The notes under the pieces are model-generated. The model searched no databases and was not told the DNA's origin. It saw only the letters and a list, made by a program, of their open reading frames with translations. 64,000 nt of DNA from CAVZVZ01 sp963778895 (GTDB taxonomy: Bacteria > Actinomycetota > Acidimicrobiia > Acidimicrobiales > Acidimicrobilacustridaceae): positions 310,001 to 374,000 of the forward strand of contig CAVZVZ010000001.1 in NCBI GenBank assembly GCA_963778895.1, written 5' to 3'. Position 1 is the first letter of the stretch, and every line of letters starts with the position of its first letter. The position numbers and the translations under genes are program-made. Below are positions 1 through 9,154 of the stretch, piece after piece.

Positions 1-777
1 AACGTGCGGGGTCAGCCGATCACCGAGGCCTACCAGATCGCCGTACTTGCGCACGACTCCCCATGCGCCCTGCCGTGACAAGCGTCCGCCGCGCGCGTTG
101 AGGAACACCGCATTTGCGTCGTCACGTCGCCGCGACCGAACCGCCAGTTCTTCGCGCCCACCGATCGACAACCACTGTCCGAGCGCCGCGGTCGCCATAC
201 GACCGAGCGGAACGACACGCTCCTTCGCACCTTTGCCGAACGCGCGCAGCAAGCCGGCCTCGAGGTCGATGTCGCTGAGCGATAGCCCGACGAGCTCGGA
301 GATCCGCAACCCCGTGCCGTAGAGGACCTCGAGGATCGCGCGGTCGCGACGCGCGATCGCCTCGTCTCCGGCCACCGCGCCGAGGAGCATCTCGACATCG
401 GTCTCCGACAATGCCTTCGGCAGACCCTTCGGGACTCGCGGCAGTTCGACCTCAGCCGCAGGGTCGTGATCGATCAGTTCTTCGTCGGCCAGGAACCGGT
501 GCAACGCACGAACCGCGACCATCGCCCGGGCAACCGACGACGGCGCTTTGCCGGTCGAGCGCAGATGCGCCACGTAACTCGTGACCATCGACTCGTCCGC
601 GAGGGCGATGGTGACCCCGCGGTCGGCCAGCCAGGCCACGTAGGCGCGCAGATCTCGGCGGTAGGCCGACAGGGTGTTCGCGGCTCGCCCTCGCTCGACC
701 GACAGCCACGTCAGGAACTCCTCGACCTCCAGCGGCAACGGCGCCGCCGGTGCATCCGGCGCGGTGTCGACGGCCAC
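1..777 (-). CDS. xerD: Tyrosine recombinase XerD/XerC, 3' end outside window
   Basis: Site-specific recombinase expected to resolve chromosome dimers at dif. The frame is open from a GTG at 777 to the window edge (259 residues). It shows an N-terminal SAM-like core-binding domain (about residues 10-95), then the catalytic domain with the first catalytic Arg in GTGLRISEL and the beta-hairpin Lys in FGKGAKERVVPL. The last visible residues are LTPHV, so the rest of the HxLRH box and the nucleophile Tyr lie outside. The GTG begins 3 nt after the NUDIX stop. M. tuberculosis has the same order, pyrG - NUDIX (Rv1700) - xerD (Rv1701c), which is why I prefer xerD to xerC. Confidence 0.9.
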   Translation of the reverse strand, partial: MAVDTAPDAPAAPLPLEVEEFLTWLSVERGRAANTLSAYRRDLRAYVAWLADRGVTIALADESMVTSYVAHLRSTGKAPSSVARAMVAVRALHRFLADEELIDHDPAAEVELPRVPKGLPKALSETDVEMLLGAVAGDEAIARRDRAILEVLYGTGLRISELVGLSLSDIDLEAGLLRAFGKGAKERVVPLGRMATAALGQWLSIGGREELAVRSRRRDDANAVFLNARGGRLSRQGAWGVVRKYGDLVGLGDRLTPHV

Positions 778-780
778 CGG

Positions 781-1323
781 TCAATGATCCAGGCGCTCGA
801 GTGCGAGCAACAGCCCGATGATCGTCTTGGCATCGGTGATCTCGCCCTTGGCGATCAGCCCGCGGACTTCGGCCAGGCCGACGTACTCGATCGTCATGTG
901 ACGCTCCTCCGCCCCTTGCACGTTCGGCGGAACAGCCTCGAGATCCGTACCCAGGAACACCGTCGAGTGCTCGTCGCTGAAGCCGGCCGAGTTGAAGAAC
1001 TCGACCAACTTCACCAACGTGCCGGCGCGCAGGCCGACCTCCTCGCCCAGTTCGCGATTGGCCGTCGTCTCCACGGGCTCGCCCGCCACGTCCCGCTTGC
1101 CCGCCGGTATCTCCAGCAGATCGCGCTCGAGCGCGGCTCGGTACTGACGTACCAACACCACCCGACCGTCGTCGAGGACCGGCACGACGGAGACCGCGCC
1201 CGGATGATGCACGATCTCCCGCTCGACCTCGTCGCCATCCGGTGTGACGAACTGCGCGCTCGCCACCGAGATGACGCGCCCCTCGTAACGCGACTCCTCG
1301 GAACGCTTGTGAAAGCCCGCCAT
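781..1323 (-). CDS. NUDIX hydrolase, ADP-ribose pyrophosphatase type
   Basis: A 180-residue NUDIX hydrolase, probably cleaving ADP-ribose or a similar nucleoside diphosphate derivative. The Nudix box is complete around residues 85-107 (GEPVETTANRELGEEVG). An upstream GRVVLVRQYR segment and ERDLLEIPAGK are typical of the ADP-ribose pyrophosphatase (NudF) subgroup. The ATG at 1323 shares one base with the pyrG stop (TGATG), so translation is probably coupled. The frame is open further upstream, but the chosen start fits both family length and coupling. It corresponds by position to M. tuberculosis Rv1700. Confidence 0.88.
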   Translation of the reverse strand: MAGFHKRSEESRYEGRVISVASAQFVTPDGDEVEREIVHHPGAVSVVPVLDDGRVVLVRQYRAALERDLLEIPAGKRDVAGEPVETTANRELGEEVGLRAGTLVKLVEFFNSAGFSDEHSTVFLGTDLEAVPPNVQGAEERHMTIEYVGLAEVRGLIAKGEITDAKTIIGLLLALERLDH

Positions 1324-2976
1324 CAGGGGCGGCTGGGCGTCGCTTCGACGTCGAGCTCGATGAGGTGCGGGTTGCGGCCTTCGGCGCGTGCCAACGCGGC
1401 ACCCATGAACTCGCGGAAGAGAGGCGCCGGACGATCGGGTCGACTCTTGAACTCGGGGTGGGCCTGCGTGCCGACCCAGAACGGGTGGCCGTCGAGCTCG
1501 ATGAACTCCACCAGACGACCGTCGGGCGAGTTGCCCGAGCACACGAACCCACTTCCGTCGAACTTCGACCGATAACGCGGGTTGAACTCATAGCGGTGAC
1601 GATGGCGCTCGGACACGACCTCGCGGTCATAGGCCTTGGCCACGATCGACCCGGGCCGGAGCTCGGCCACGTACGCACCCAGACGCATCGTTCCGCCCAT
1701 GTCGGTCACCCCACGCTGGCTCTCCATCAGGTCGATGACAGGGTGCGGGGACTGCGGATCGATCTCGCTCGAGTTGGCGCCGGCCAGGCCCAAGACGTTC
1801 CGCGCGAACTCGATCGTCATGGCCTGCATGCCGAGACACAGCCCCAGGCAAGGGACCTCGTGCTCACGGGCGTAGGTCGCCGCGGCGATCTTGCCCTCGA
1901 CACCGCGCTCCCCGAAGCCTCCGGGGATGACGATGCCATCGAGGTCGCGCAGGCGGCCCTCGGCCAGCAGGCCCTCGACCTGTTCGGCCTGAATCCAATC
2001 GACCTCGACCTGCGCGCCCTGATGGAACGCGCCGTGCTTCAGCGCCTCGACCACCGAGAGATAGGCGTCGGGCAGGCTCACGTACTTGCCGATGATGCCG
2101 ACCCGGACCGGGCGCACCGCCGTCTCGATCCGATCGATCAGGATCTCCCACTCCGAAAGATCGATGTCACGACCGTCGAAACCGAGTAGTCGGCACACGA
2201 CCTCGTCGAGGCCTTCGTCGTGCAGGACCAACGGGATCTCGTAGAGGTTGCGCGCGTCGGCCGCGTTGACGACGGCTTCCATCGGTACGTCGCAGAGGTT
2301 CGAGATCTTGCGCTTCAGGTCGTGCGAGATCGGCGATTCACTGCGGCACACGATGGCGTCGGGTTGGATGCCGCGACTGCGCAGCTCGGTGACGGAGTGC
2401 TGAGTCGGCTTCGTCTTCTGCTCCCCGGAGGGCCCGATGAACGGAACGAGGGTGACGTGCACGTAACACACGTTGCCGCGGCCGACATCCAGACGTAGCT
2501 GCCGTAATCGCCTCGAGGAACGGAAGGATCTCGATGTCGCCGACCGTGCCACCGATCTCGGTGATCACGACGTCGACGTCGTCGGTCGCGAGCGCTTTGA
2601 TGCGCCGTTTGATCTCGTCGGTGATGTGCGGGATCACCTGCACGGTCTTGCCGAGGTAGTCGCCGTGGCGCTCCGCCGCGATCACGGCGCTGTAGATCGA
2701 GCCGGTGGTCGCGTTCGACTCGCGCGACAGACTCTCGTCGATGAAACGCTCGTAGTGACCGAGATCGAGGTCGGTCTCGCCACCGTCGTCGGTGACGTAC
2801 ACCTCGCCGTGCTCGAACGGGTTCATCGTGCCCGGATCGACGTTGATGTAGGGGTCGAGCTTCTGCATGGTCACCCGCAGACCCCGAGATTTCAGCAGCC
2901 GCCCGAGTGACGAGGCCGTGAGGCCTTTTCCAAGAGAGCTGGCCACACCTCCGGTCACGAAGATGTGCTTCGTCAC
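1323..2976 (-). CDS. pyrG: CTP synthase, one frameshift
   Basis: Makes CTP from UTP, ATP and glutamine. The N-terminal synthetase domain starts at a GTG (MTKHIFVTGGVASSLGKGL) behind a strong GAGGAGG site about 6 nt upstream. The C-terminal class I glutamine amidotransferase domain carries PCLGLCLGMQ with the nucleophile Cys and ends with HPEF. The frame shifts near 2506: EILPFLEAI is followed by RQLRLDVGRGN in another frame, which one extra base explains. After repair the protein is 550 residues, normal for PyrG. CTP synthase is usually essential, so I read the shift as a sequence error. It overlaps the NUDIX start by one base. Confidence 0.93.
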
Positions 2977-3059
2977 TACCCGTCCTCCTCAACCAATCGG
3001 CACAACCCAGGACGGGAGTTCACCATAACGCGTGCCGCGCGCGCGACGCGGTGCACCGA

Positions 3060-3404
3060 TCACGGATCGCTGTGGGTGGCCCGACCGACTTGTGTCACGG
3101 CGACGACCGCATGCAGCGGGAGCGGGCCATAGAGGTGCGGGAAGAGCTCGCCGCCCTCTTCACCCGGCTCCTCGCGCACCTCGGCGTCGAGCCGGTCGGG
3201 GTCGACCACGAGCACCACGGCGTCGGGCCGGTCCGCGTAGAACCGCTCGAGTACCCCGAGGTACTGGTGCTCGTACGAGAGGTGTACGAAACCGACGTCG
3301 GCCACGCTCATCCCCCGGGTCGACACGAGGTACTCGCCCGAGCGCTCCGCCGCCTCGAGGTCCTCGGGCAGCGCCACGTGGAACAGGCGAGCGCCGCCGG
3401 TCAT
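3060..3404 (-). CDS. DUF952 family protein
   Basis: A 114-residue protein of the DUF952 family, function unknown. It shows LFHVALPEDLEAAERSGEY near the N-terminus, then GFVHLSYEHQ, VLVVDPDRLDAEV and the closing FPHLYGPLPLHAV, the hallmarks of the family; the conserved His residues suggest a binding or catalytic site. The ATG overlaps the recN stop as ATGA, so it is the last gene of the tlyA-nadK-recN set. An 83-nt gap then separates it from the pyrG start. Nothing here indicates a substrate. Confidence 0.8.
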   Translation of the reverse strand: MTGGARLFHVALPEDLEAAERSGEYLVSTRGMSVADVGFVHLSYEHQYLGVLERFYADRPDAVVLVVDPDRLDAEVREEPGEEGGELFPHLYGPLPLHAVVAVTQVGRATHSDP

Positions 3405-4978
3405 CGCGCCCCGCCGACCAAGAGTTCGCGGGCATGCGCCTTGGCCTTCTCCGAGTCGGGCGAGCCCGACAACATCCGCGCCAGCTCCACGACCCGGTCG
3501 TCACCGTCCGCGGGCCGCGCCGAGATGTGCGTCTCGCCCTTGCGGACCTTCTTGCTGACCACCAACTGCCGATCGGCGAAGGCCGCGACCTGCGGCAGAT
3601 GGGTGACGACCAGCACCTGATGGTCGGCGGCGATGTCGGCCAGGGCCCGGCCCACCGCCGTGGCCGCCGCACCGCCCACGCCGGCGTCGACCTCGTCGAA
3701 GACCAACGTGTCCGGGGCCTCGGACAGCACCAGACGCAACGCCAGCATCGTGCGAGCGAGCTCGCCCCCGGATGCGACCTTGACCAGAGGCGACGGCGGC
3801 GACCCCGGGTTGGCCGCGAACAGGAACGCCACCTCGTCACCGGGGTCCTCGGAGCCGACCTCGATCACCAATCGGGCCTTGTCGAGCGCGAGCGGGGCGA
3901 GGTGGCCTTCCACGGCCTTCGCCAGCTTCGGAGCCGCACGGCGCCGCGCCGCGCCGACCAGGCGTTCGGCCTCTTGGAGACCGACCCGCGCCTCGTCGCG
4001 TTCGCCAACGAGTCGTGCCGCCGTCGCGTCGCGCGCATCGAGGTCAGCGATCCTCGTCGCCACGGTCTCCCGGAACGCAAGGACGTCACCCAGGGTCTCG
4101 CCGTACTTGCGGCGCAGATCGTGCAACAGTTTCCGCCGCTCCCGGATCGCAGTCAGCCGCTCCGGGTCGTCCTCGATCGTCTCCACCGCCGTGCGTAGCT
4201 CGCTCGTGACGTCGGCCAGGTCGAGCGAGAGCGTTCGGAGTCGCGCGTCCACCGCGGCGAACGGTGCGCGCCCCTCGATCGCCGCCAGCGCCTCAGCGAT
4301 TCGGTCCTCGGCGCCGCGCTCGTCACCCAGGGCGGCCACGGCCGCAGCCGCCGCTTCCCGATGCTGCAGCGCGTCGCCGAGCAGATCCTCCTCGGCATCG
4401 AGGCGGTCGTCCTCGTCGACGTCGGTGATGGCGGCGGCATCGATCTCTTCGAGCTGGAACCGCAGCAGATCGAGCTCGCGTGCTCGCTCACGATCGTCAC
4501 CACCCAGCGCGGCCAGCTGTTCCTCCAAAGCCGCGAGCGCCTTGCGGGCGGCGATCAGCGGTTCGAGATCGATGCCGGCGAAATGATCCAACGCGCTGCG
4601 CTGCACCGCGGCTGACAGCAACGACTGGTGCTGATGCTGGCCGTGCAGATCGACGAGCCTGCGGCCCCAGTCCGCGAGCTCCCCGACCGTCGCCAGCCGG
4701 CCGTTCACGTAAGCGCGCGACCGGCCCTCGCGGGGCACGACCCGACGGAGCACGACATCGTCGTCGCCCACCTCGAACCGACCCTCGACAATGGCCTCGT
4801 CCGCGCCGTGACGGACGAGCCCACCGTCGGCTCGACCGCCGACGAGCAGATCGATGGCCTCGACGACCAGTGTCTTGCCTGCGCCCGTCTCGCCCGTGAG
4901 GGCGGTCATGCCGGGTCCGATCACCACGGCCAGCTCACTGACGACGCCGAGGTCGGTCACTACGAGCTCGCTCAGCAT
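3401..4978 (-). CDS. recN: DNA repair protein RecN
   Basis: SMC-like ATPase of double-strand break repair, 525 residues and uninterrupted. The Walker A motif GETGAGKT lies near residue 30, the conserved LHGQHQHQSL follows, and a long central coiled-coil rich in E, R and A fills the middle. The C-terminal half has the ABC signature VASGGELAR, Walker B DTLVFDEVDAGVGG and the H-loop VVTHLPQVAA. The start shares one base with the nadK stop (TGATG) and the end overlaps the DUF952 start (ATGA). The order tlyA-nadK-recN matches M. tuberculosis Rv1694-Rv1696. Confidence 0.95.
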   Translation of the reverse strand: MLSELVVTDLGVVSELAVVIGPGMTALTGETGAGKTLVVEAIDLLVGGRADGGLVRHGADEAIVEGRFEVGDDDVVLRRVVPREGRSRAYVNGRLATVGELADWGRRLVDLHGQHQHQSLLSAAVQRSALDHFAGIDLEPLIAARKALAALEEQLAALGGDDRERARELDLLRFQLEEIDAAAITDVDEDDRLDAEEDLLGDALQHREAAAAAVAALGDERGAEDRIAEALAAIEGRAPFAAVDARLRTLSLDLADVTSELRTAVETIEDDPERLTAIRERRKLLHDLRRKYGETLGDVLAFRETVATRIADLDARDATAARLVGERDEARVGLQEAERLVGAARRRAAPKLAKAVEGHLAPLALDKARLVIEVGSEDPGDEVAFLFAANPGSPPSPLVKVASGGELARTMLALRLVLSEAPDTLVFDEVDAGVGGAAATAVGRALADIAADHQVLVVTHLPQVAAFADRQLVVSKKVRKGETHISARPADGDDRVVELARMLSGSPDSEKAKAHARELLVGGAR

Positions 4979-5841
4979 CAGCGATCGCCCAGCTTGAACT
5001 TCGCTTTCAAGATCCCGTGGAAGTCGCGCTGACCGAACACCACGAACTTGGCGGTGTGGTCAGACGCGGTGCACGAGATGGCGTCACCGATCTTCAACTC
5101 ACCCAACACGCGGCCGTCGACCGAAAGATTGGCGGGGCGGGTGCCGGACACGGTCAGTCGAATCACCGCGTTGGGTGACAAGCACCAATGTCCGGTCGAA
5201 CAACATGTGCGGTGACACCGGGGTCAGCAGCAGTGCACGATGGGTGGGCTCGACGATCGGGCCCGCGGGCCGAAAGGGCGTACGCGGTCGACCCTGTAGG
5301 TGTCGCGACGATGAGTCCGTCGGTCGTGTACGGCGTGAAGAAGTTGCCGTTGATCTCGACTTCGAGACGCACGGTGTGTCCACTCTCGGTCTTCTCGAGC
5401 ACGATCTCGTTCAGCCCGATCACCACCGGTCGTGACAGCGAACCCGAGGGGCTCTCGACCGCGGCGGCCACGAGCATCCGCTCCTCGATGGCGAAGTCTC
5501 CGGCGAGGAATCGTTCGAGTGCGGCGCGCACCCCGCTCGGCTCGACCTCGGACAGATAGGCGAGCTGGCCGAGGTTCACGCCCATCACCGGGACGTCGGC
5601 GGTGGCGACGAGGTCGACCGTTCGCAGCATCGTGCCGTCGCCACCCAGACTGACGACGAGGTCGAGGCCCACTCACGACCTCGGACTCCGGCCGGCCCAG
5701 CGCGGGGAGCCCCGCCGCGACGGCATCGTCGTGCGGGAGCCGGACCTCGTGGCCCGCGGCGACCAGCCAATCCGAGAGCTCACGCGCCAGCTCCGCGGCG
5801 CGGGGCCGGTCGGGGTGAACCACCAGGGCGATGGAGGCCAT
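4978..5841 (-). CDS. nadK: NAD kinase, three frameshifts
   Basis: Phosphorylates NAD to NADP. The start MASIALVVHPDRPRAAELAR (ATG at 5841) is followed, after a shift near 5670, by the signature LVVSLGGDGTMLR with the GGDG nucleotide-binding motif. NEIVLEK and TPTGSTAYALSA follow in the same frame. A second shift near 5268 leads into PTHRALLLTPVSPHML, and a third near 5178 into SPNAVIRLTVSG and the C-terminus FHGILKAKFKLGDR. Each shift is explained by one extra base (G, C, T); repaired length is 286 residues. It shares single bases with tlyA and recN at its ends (TGATG), so the three genes are coupled. Confidence 0.9.
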
Positions 5842-6685
5842 CAGCCGCGCCGGTCCGTCGCCTCGGCCACTACGGCGTCAAGCGCAGGCGCATCGAGCAC
5901 GGGCCCGAGATCGACTGAATCGATCGGACCATCGGCTCGCGACGGGAGCACGGGCGGCGAGCAGGAACTCGACATTGCCTTCGGCTCCGAGCAGAGGCGA
6001 GACCATGCACCCCATGATGACCGCTCCACAGCCGCGCCACGCGGTAATCACCTCGTCGAGGACCCGGCGCCAGATGGCGGGGTCGACGATGACCCCTTGA
6101 CCCTTGGCCGCCTCGGCCCTACCCGCCTCGAACTGAGGCTTCACCAGCACGACCATCGGCGCCGCAGGCCGGCACAGCGTCGGTGATCGACCCGAGCACC
6201 TTGCCCAACGAGATGAACGACAGATCGGCCACCGCGATGTCGAAAGGCGCGCCGAGGTCGGCAGGGCTCGCGTCGCGAAGGTTGGTGCGCTCGACATTGC
6301 GTACCCGTGCGTCGGCCCGCAGCCGCTCGTGCAGCTGTCCGTAACCCACGTCGACGGCGACGACTTCGCTCGCGCCGCGCTGCAAGAGGCAGTCGGTGAA
6401 GCCACCCGTCGAGGCGCCCGCATCGAGCGCGCGCGCCTCGGTGACGTCGATCGCGAATCGGTCGAGCGCCGCGTCGAGCTTGTCGCCACCGCGGCTGACG
6501 AAACGGGGACCGGGGCCGAGCACGACGATCGGATCACCAGCGGCCACCAACCGCGAGGGTTTGCTCGCCGGGGCACCACCCACCGTCACCCGCCCGGACT
6601 CGATGTCCGCGCGAGCTCTCTCGCGACTCAGGGCAAGGCCCCGTCGAACCAGTTCGGCGTCGAGACGCCGACGCGTCGCCGTGAC
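5841..6685 (-). CDS. tlyA: TlyA family rRNA methyltransferase, two frameshifts, no standard start
   Basis: TlyA family: S4 RNA-binding domain plus FtsJ-like 2'-O-methyltransferase, known in mycobacteria to modify 16S and 23S rRNA and to affect capreomycin sensitivity. The S4 part reads RRRLDAELVRRGLALSRERA; the methyltransferase part has FVSRGGDKLDAALDRF, the SAM site LDAGASTGGFTDCLL and VAVADLSFISL. Shifts near 6172 (to VVLVKPQFEAG) and near 5945 (to the C-terminus) each need one extra base removed; repaired length is about 280. I find no in-frame ATG, GTG or TTG between the upstream stop at 6696 and the S4 domain. A GTC at 6685 sits where a GTG would be expected. Confidence 0.87.
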
Positions 6686-6695
6686 GCTCCTACGC

Positions 6696-7070
6696 CTAGG
6701 TGGTCGTTTTCTTCTTGGCCACCGCCTGTTTGGCGGCCTTGGAGGTCGTCGCCTTCTTCTTTGCCGGCTTCTTGCTGACACCCTTCTGGAGGCCGTCGAT
6801 CTTGCGCTCGAGCCTGGCGATGTCGGCCTTGGTGGCGAGACCCAGCGACGCGAGTTGGGTCTGCACCTGTTTGGCGATCCGATCGCTGATGCGCTCGGTG
6901 TTGTCGCGACTGCGGTCGACCAGCTCCTGCACCGTGGCCTGGACCTGGTTGGCCTGTTCCTCTGTGGACCGGTTGATCTCGCGGAGCAAGGCCTCGAGCC
7001 GATCTTGAGCCTGCTGCGCCACATCCTTACTGGCGTCGAACGCGTTCTGGATCGGGTTCTTCTTGGCCAT
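6696..7070 (-). CDS. Phasin-like coiled-coil protein with Lys-rich tail
   Basis: A 124-residue protein starting MAKKNPIQNAFDASKDVAQQ. The first 90 residues form a long amphipathic helix rich in Q, E, R and D (RLEALLREINRSTEEQANQV), like phasin or polyhydroxyalkanoate granule-associated proteins. The last 30 residues are a basic Lys/Ala/Thr tail (KKPAKKKATTSKAAKQAVAK) resembling histone H1/HU-type DNA-binding tails. It may therefore bind granules or coat DNA; the sequence does not decide. It lies between the HAD phosphatase and tlyA and appears to have its own leaderless promoter just upstream. Confidence 0.72.
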   Translation of the reverse strand: MAKKNPIQNAFDASKDVAQQAQDRLEALLREINRSTEEQANQVQATVQELVDRSRDNTERISDRIAKQVQTQLASLGLATKADIARLERKIDGLQKGVSKKPAKKKATTSKAAKQAVAKKKTTT

Positions 7071-7078
7071 GACCGCAG

Positions 7079-7108
7079 AGCGTATGGGGGTCGCGCGCGC
7101 GAGAGCAA
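7079..7108 (-). promoter_or_regulatory. Promoter of the phasin-like gene (leaderless)
   Basis: On the minus strand TTGCTC (7108-7103) and TACGCT (7084-7079) are 18 bp apart. The -10 box ends 8 nt before the ATG at 7070, so the transcript would begin at or next to the start codon. No Shine-Dalgarno sequence is present, which agrees. Confidence 0.5.
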
Positions 7109-7115
7109 TGGTCGA

Positions 7116-7878
7116 TCAAGGCTGGGCGGCCAGCTCCCGGTCCACCAGCTCGGCAAAATCGGCCGCGATCACATCGGGTTCCGGTTCGACGGGCAGGTCA
7201 TCGGCGGTGACGACCCCCGTGAGCACCAACGCGAAGCGAGCCTGCAAGGCGCGAGCGAAACGGCCGTCGGTGTCAGGCCGATCGCCGACGACGACCGCCG
7301 CGACACCGAGGTGAGCCCGAACGAGATCGGCAATGGGCCGGTGCGGTTTGCCGGCAATCGAAGCCACGGAACCTGACGCCGTCACGATCGAGGCCAGGAT
7401 CGAGCCCGCCCCCGGTATCGGACCGTCAGGAGTGGGATAGGTGGCGTCGTCGTTGGTGGCGATCAACCGGGCACCGTTGCGCACGGCGACCGCTGCGCGC
7501 GCGCATCTGGTCGTAGTCGAACGCCGGGTTGTACCCCACGATCACCGCGTCGGCAGGTCCGTCGGCGACCAGCCGCGCGCCACGCGACTCGATCGCTTCG
7601 ACCACCCCGGGCCCTCCGCATGCCAGCACCGTCTCCCCCGGTTCGATCAAGGCCGCCGCCGCCATGGCCGAGGTGACCACATCGTCGGCGGCGTCGATGT
7701 CGTGGCGCGCCAACTTGGCCGCCACATCCCGTCGAGTCCAGTACGAGTTGTTGGTGACGAACGCGAGCTGCTCACCGGCATCGCGCAGGCGCCGCACGGC
7801 CTTGGCCGCGCCGGCGATCGGCTCGTCGCCGAGCCACACCACGCCATCGAGGTCGATCGCCCATCCCATCGGCTGCAT
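7116..7878 (-). CDS. HAD phosphatase, NagD/4-nitrophenylphosphatase type, one frameshift
   Basis: A HAD hydrolase of the NagD-like group with type IIA cap. Motif I is AIDLDGVVWLGDEPI (residues 6-20), motif II VTNNSYWTRRDV; the cap has VIVGYNPAFDYDQM. After a shift near 7501 come RNGARLIATNDDATYPT and GKPHRPI with the motif III Lys, then VVVGDRPDTDGRFA with the motif IV Asp residues. The shift falls in a GC run and needs one extra base or a missing GC unit; repaired length about 253. The positional counterpart Rv1692 is a known glycerol-3-phosphate phosphatase, so a similar role is possible here but not shown. Confidence 0.85.
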
Positions 7879-7906
7879 GCTGGCACGTGGCCCGTGACGC
7901 GACTGC

Positions 7907-7912
7907 TAGACA
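7907..7912 (+). promoter_or_regulatory. Possible -10 box of the DUF1015 gene
   Basis: TAGACA ends 6 nt before the GTG at 7919, and the spacer GGCGGC is the same as that before the VIT-family gene at 44374. The last base departs from TANNNT and no clear -35 is seen, so this is weak. Confidence 0.25.
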
Positions 7913-7918
7913 GGCGGC

Positions 7919-9109
7919 GTGCCCCGCTTCGAGCCTTTCCAAGGCCTCCGTTACAACCTCGACCGAGTCGAGCTCGCCGAGGTGACGGCACCCCCGTACG
8001 ACGTGATCGACGACGAGGATCGGGCCGCGCTCCTGGCTCGTCATCCGGACAACATCGTCGCGGTCGACCTCCCGCGTAGCGACCACGGCGACCCCTACGC
8101 CGAGGCGGCCGAGCGCCTGCGAGCACTGGCGCCACGAGAGCATCCTGGTCGGCGATCCCCAGCCCGGCTTCTTCGTGTACCGCATGGACTTCGCCGACGA
8201 GGCCGGTGTGCACCATCACACGACCGGCGTGCTCGGAGCACTCGAGCTGAGCAAGCCCGGTGAGGGCGGCATACTCCCCCACGAGCACACGACGCCGAAG
8301 GCCAAGAGCGACCGGTTGCAGCTCCTGCAGGCCACCGGGGTGCAGCTGTCGCCGATCTGGGGCCTGTCCCCGGCACGAGGGCTGGCCGAGCTGCTGGACC
8401 TGGGCCGACCGCCCGATCGCCAGCTGGCCCGACGACGACGGCATCACCCACTCGCTCTGGGTCGTCGACGATCCGGCTCTCCAGCGCGAGATCGCGGCCT
8501 TGGTGGCGAGCGAGCCGATCGTGATCGCCGACGGCCACCACCGCTACGAGACCTCGCTCGCGTACCGCGACGAACAGCGGGCGGCGCACGGGCCCGGCGC
8601 CTACGACCTCGTGATGACCTACGTCGTCGAGCTGGCCGACGACGAGCTGACCGTGCTGCCGATCCACCGCCTGCTCTCGGGCCTGCCCGCCGGATTCGAC
8701 CTACGCGGCCGCCTTCGAGCCGTTCTTCACGCCCACACCGGTCGACGAGGTCGGCGCCGGCATCGTGGCGCGGATGGAACAGGTCGGTGCCCTCACGCTG
8801 GTGACGCAGGCGGGCGCGTGGCTCCTCGAACCGCGACCCGACGCGCTGGCCGACGCACGCGACCTCGACTCCTCGCGCCTCGACATCGCCCTCGCCGCGC
8901 TCCCACCCCATGACCTGACCTACCAACACGGGGTCGAGAACGTCGTGTCCCGCGTCGCGAAGGGCGAGGCGGATGCCGGGGTCTTGCTCCGGCCCGCGAC
9001 CGTCGCCCAGATCGTCGATATCGCTCACGGCGGCGAGCGCATGCCGCCGAAGACGACGTTCTTCCACCCCAAACCCCGCACGGGCGTGGTGCTCCGCGAC
9101 GTCAGCTGA
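7919..9109 (+). CDS. DUF1015 family protein, three frameshifts
   Basis: DUF1015 protein (about 395 residues after repair), a widespread family of unknown function. The GTG start gives MPRFEPFQGLRYN, and EVTAPPYDVIDD is the family signature. A shift near 8122 leads to FFVYRMDFADEAG and TGVLGALEL; a shift near 8415 to SLWVVDDP and IADGHHRYETSLAYRDE, the conserved GHHRYE box; a shift near 8722 to the C-terminus with GERMPPKTTFFHPKPRTG. Each can be cured by removing one base. The gene is divergent from the HAD phosphatase (40-nt gap) and convergent with korB. Confidence 0.86.
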
Positions 9110-9126
9110 GCGGAAGGCCCGCCGCT

Positions 9127-9152
9127 GACCGGCTGGCTCCGTCTGGCCGGTC
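9127..9152. terminator. Inverted repeat between convergent DUF1015 and korB
   Basis: GACCGGC (9127-9133) is repeated inverted as GCCGGTC (9146-9152) in the 45-nt gap between two gene ends. A shared terminator is plausible, but there is no T run on either side. Confidence 0.3.
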
Positions 9153-9154
9153 GA

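Noticed and set aside
1..777. Integrase of a prophage or integrative element
   Set aside because: The neighbours and the order pyrG-NUDIX-xerD are those of the chromosomal dimer-resolution recombinase; no phage genes or att repeats are seen.
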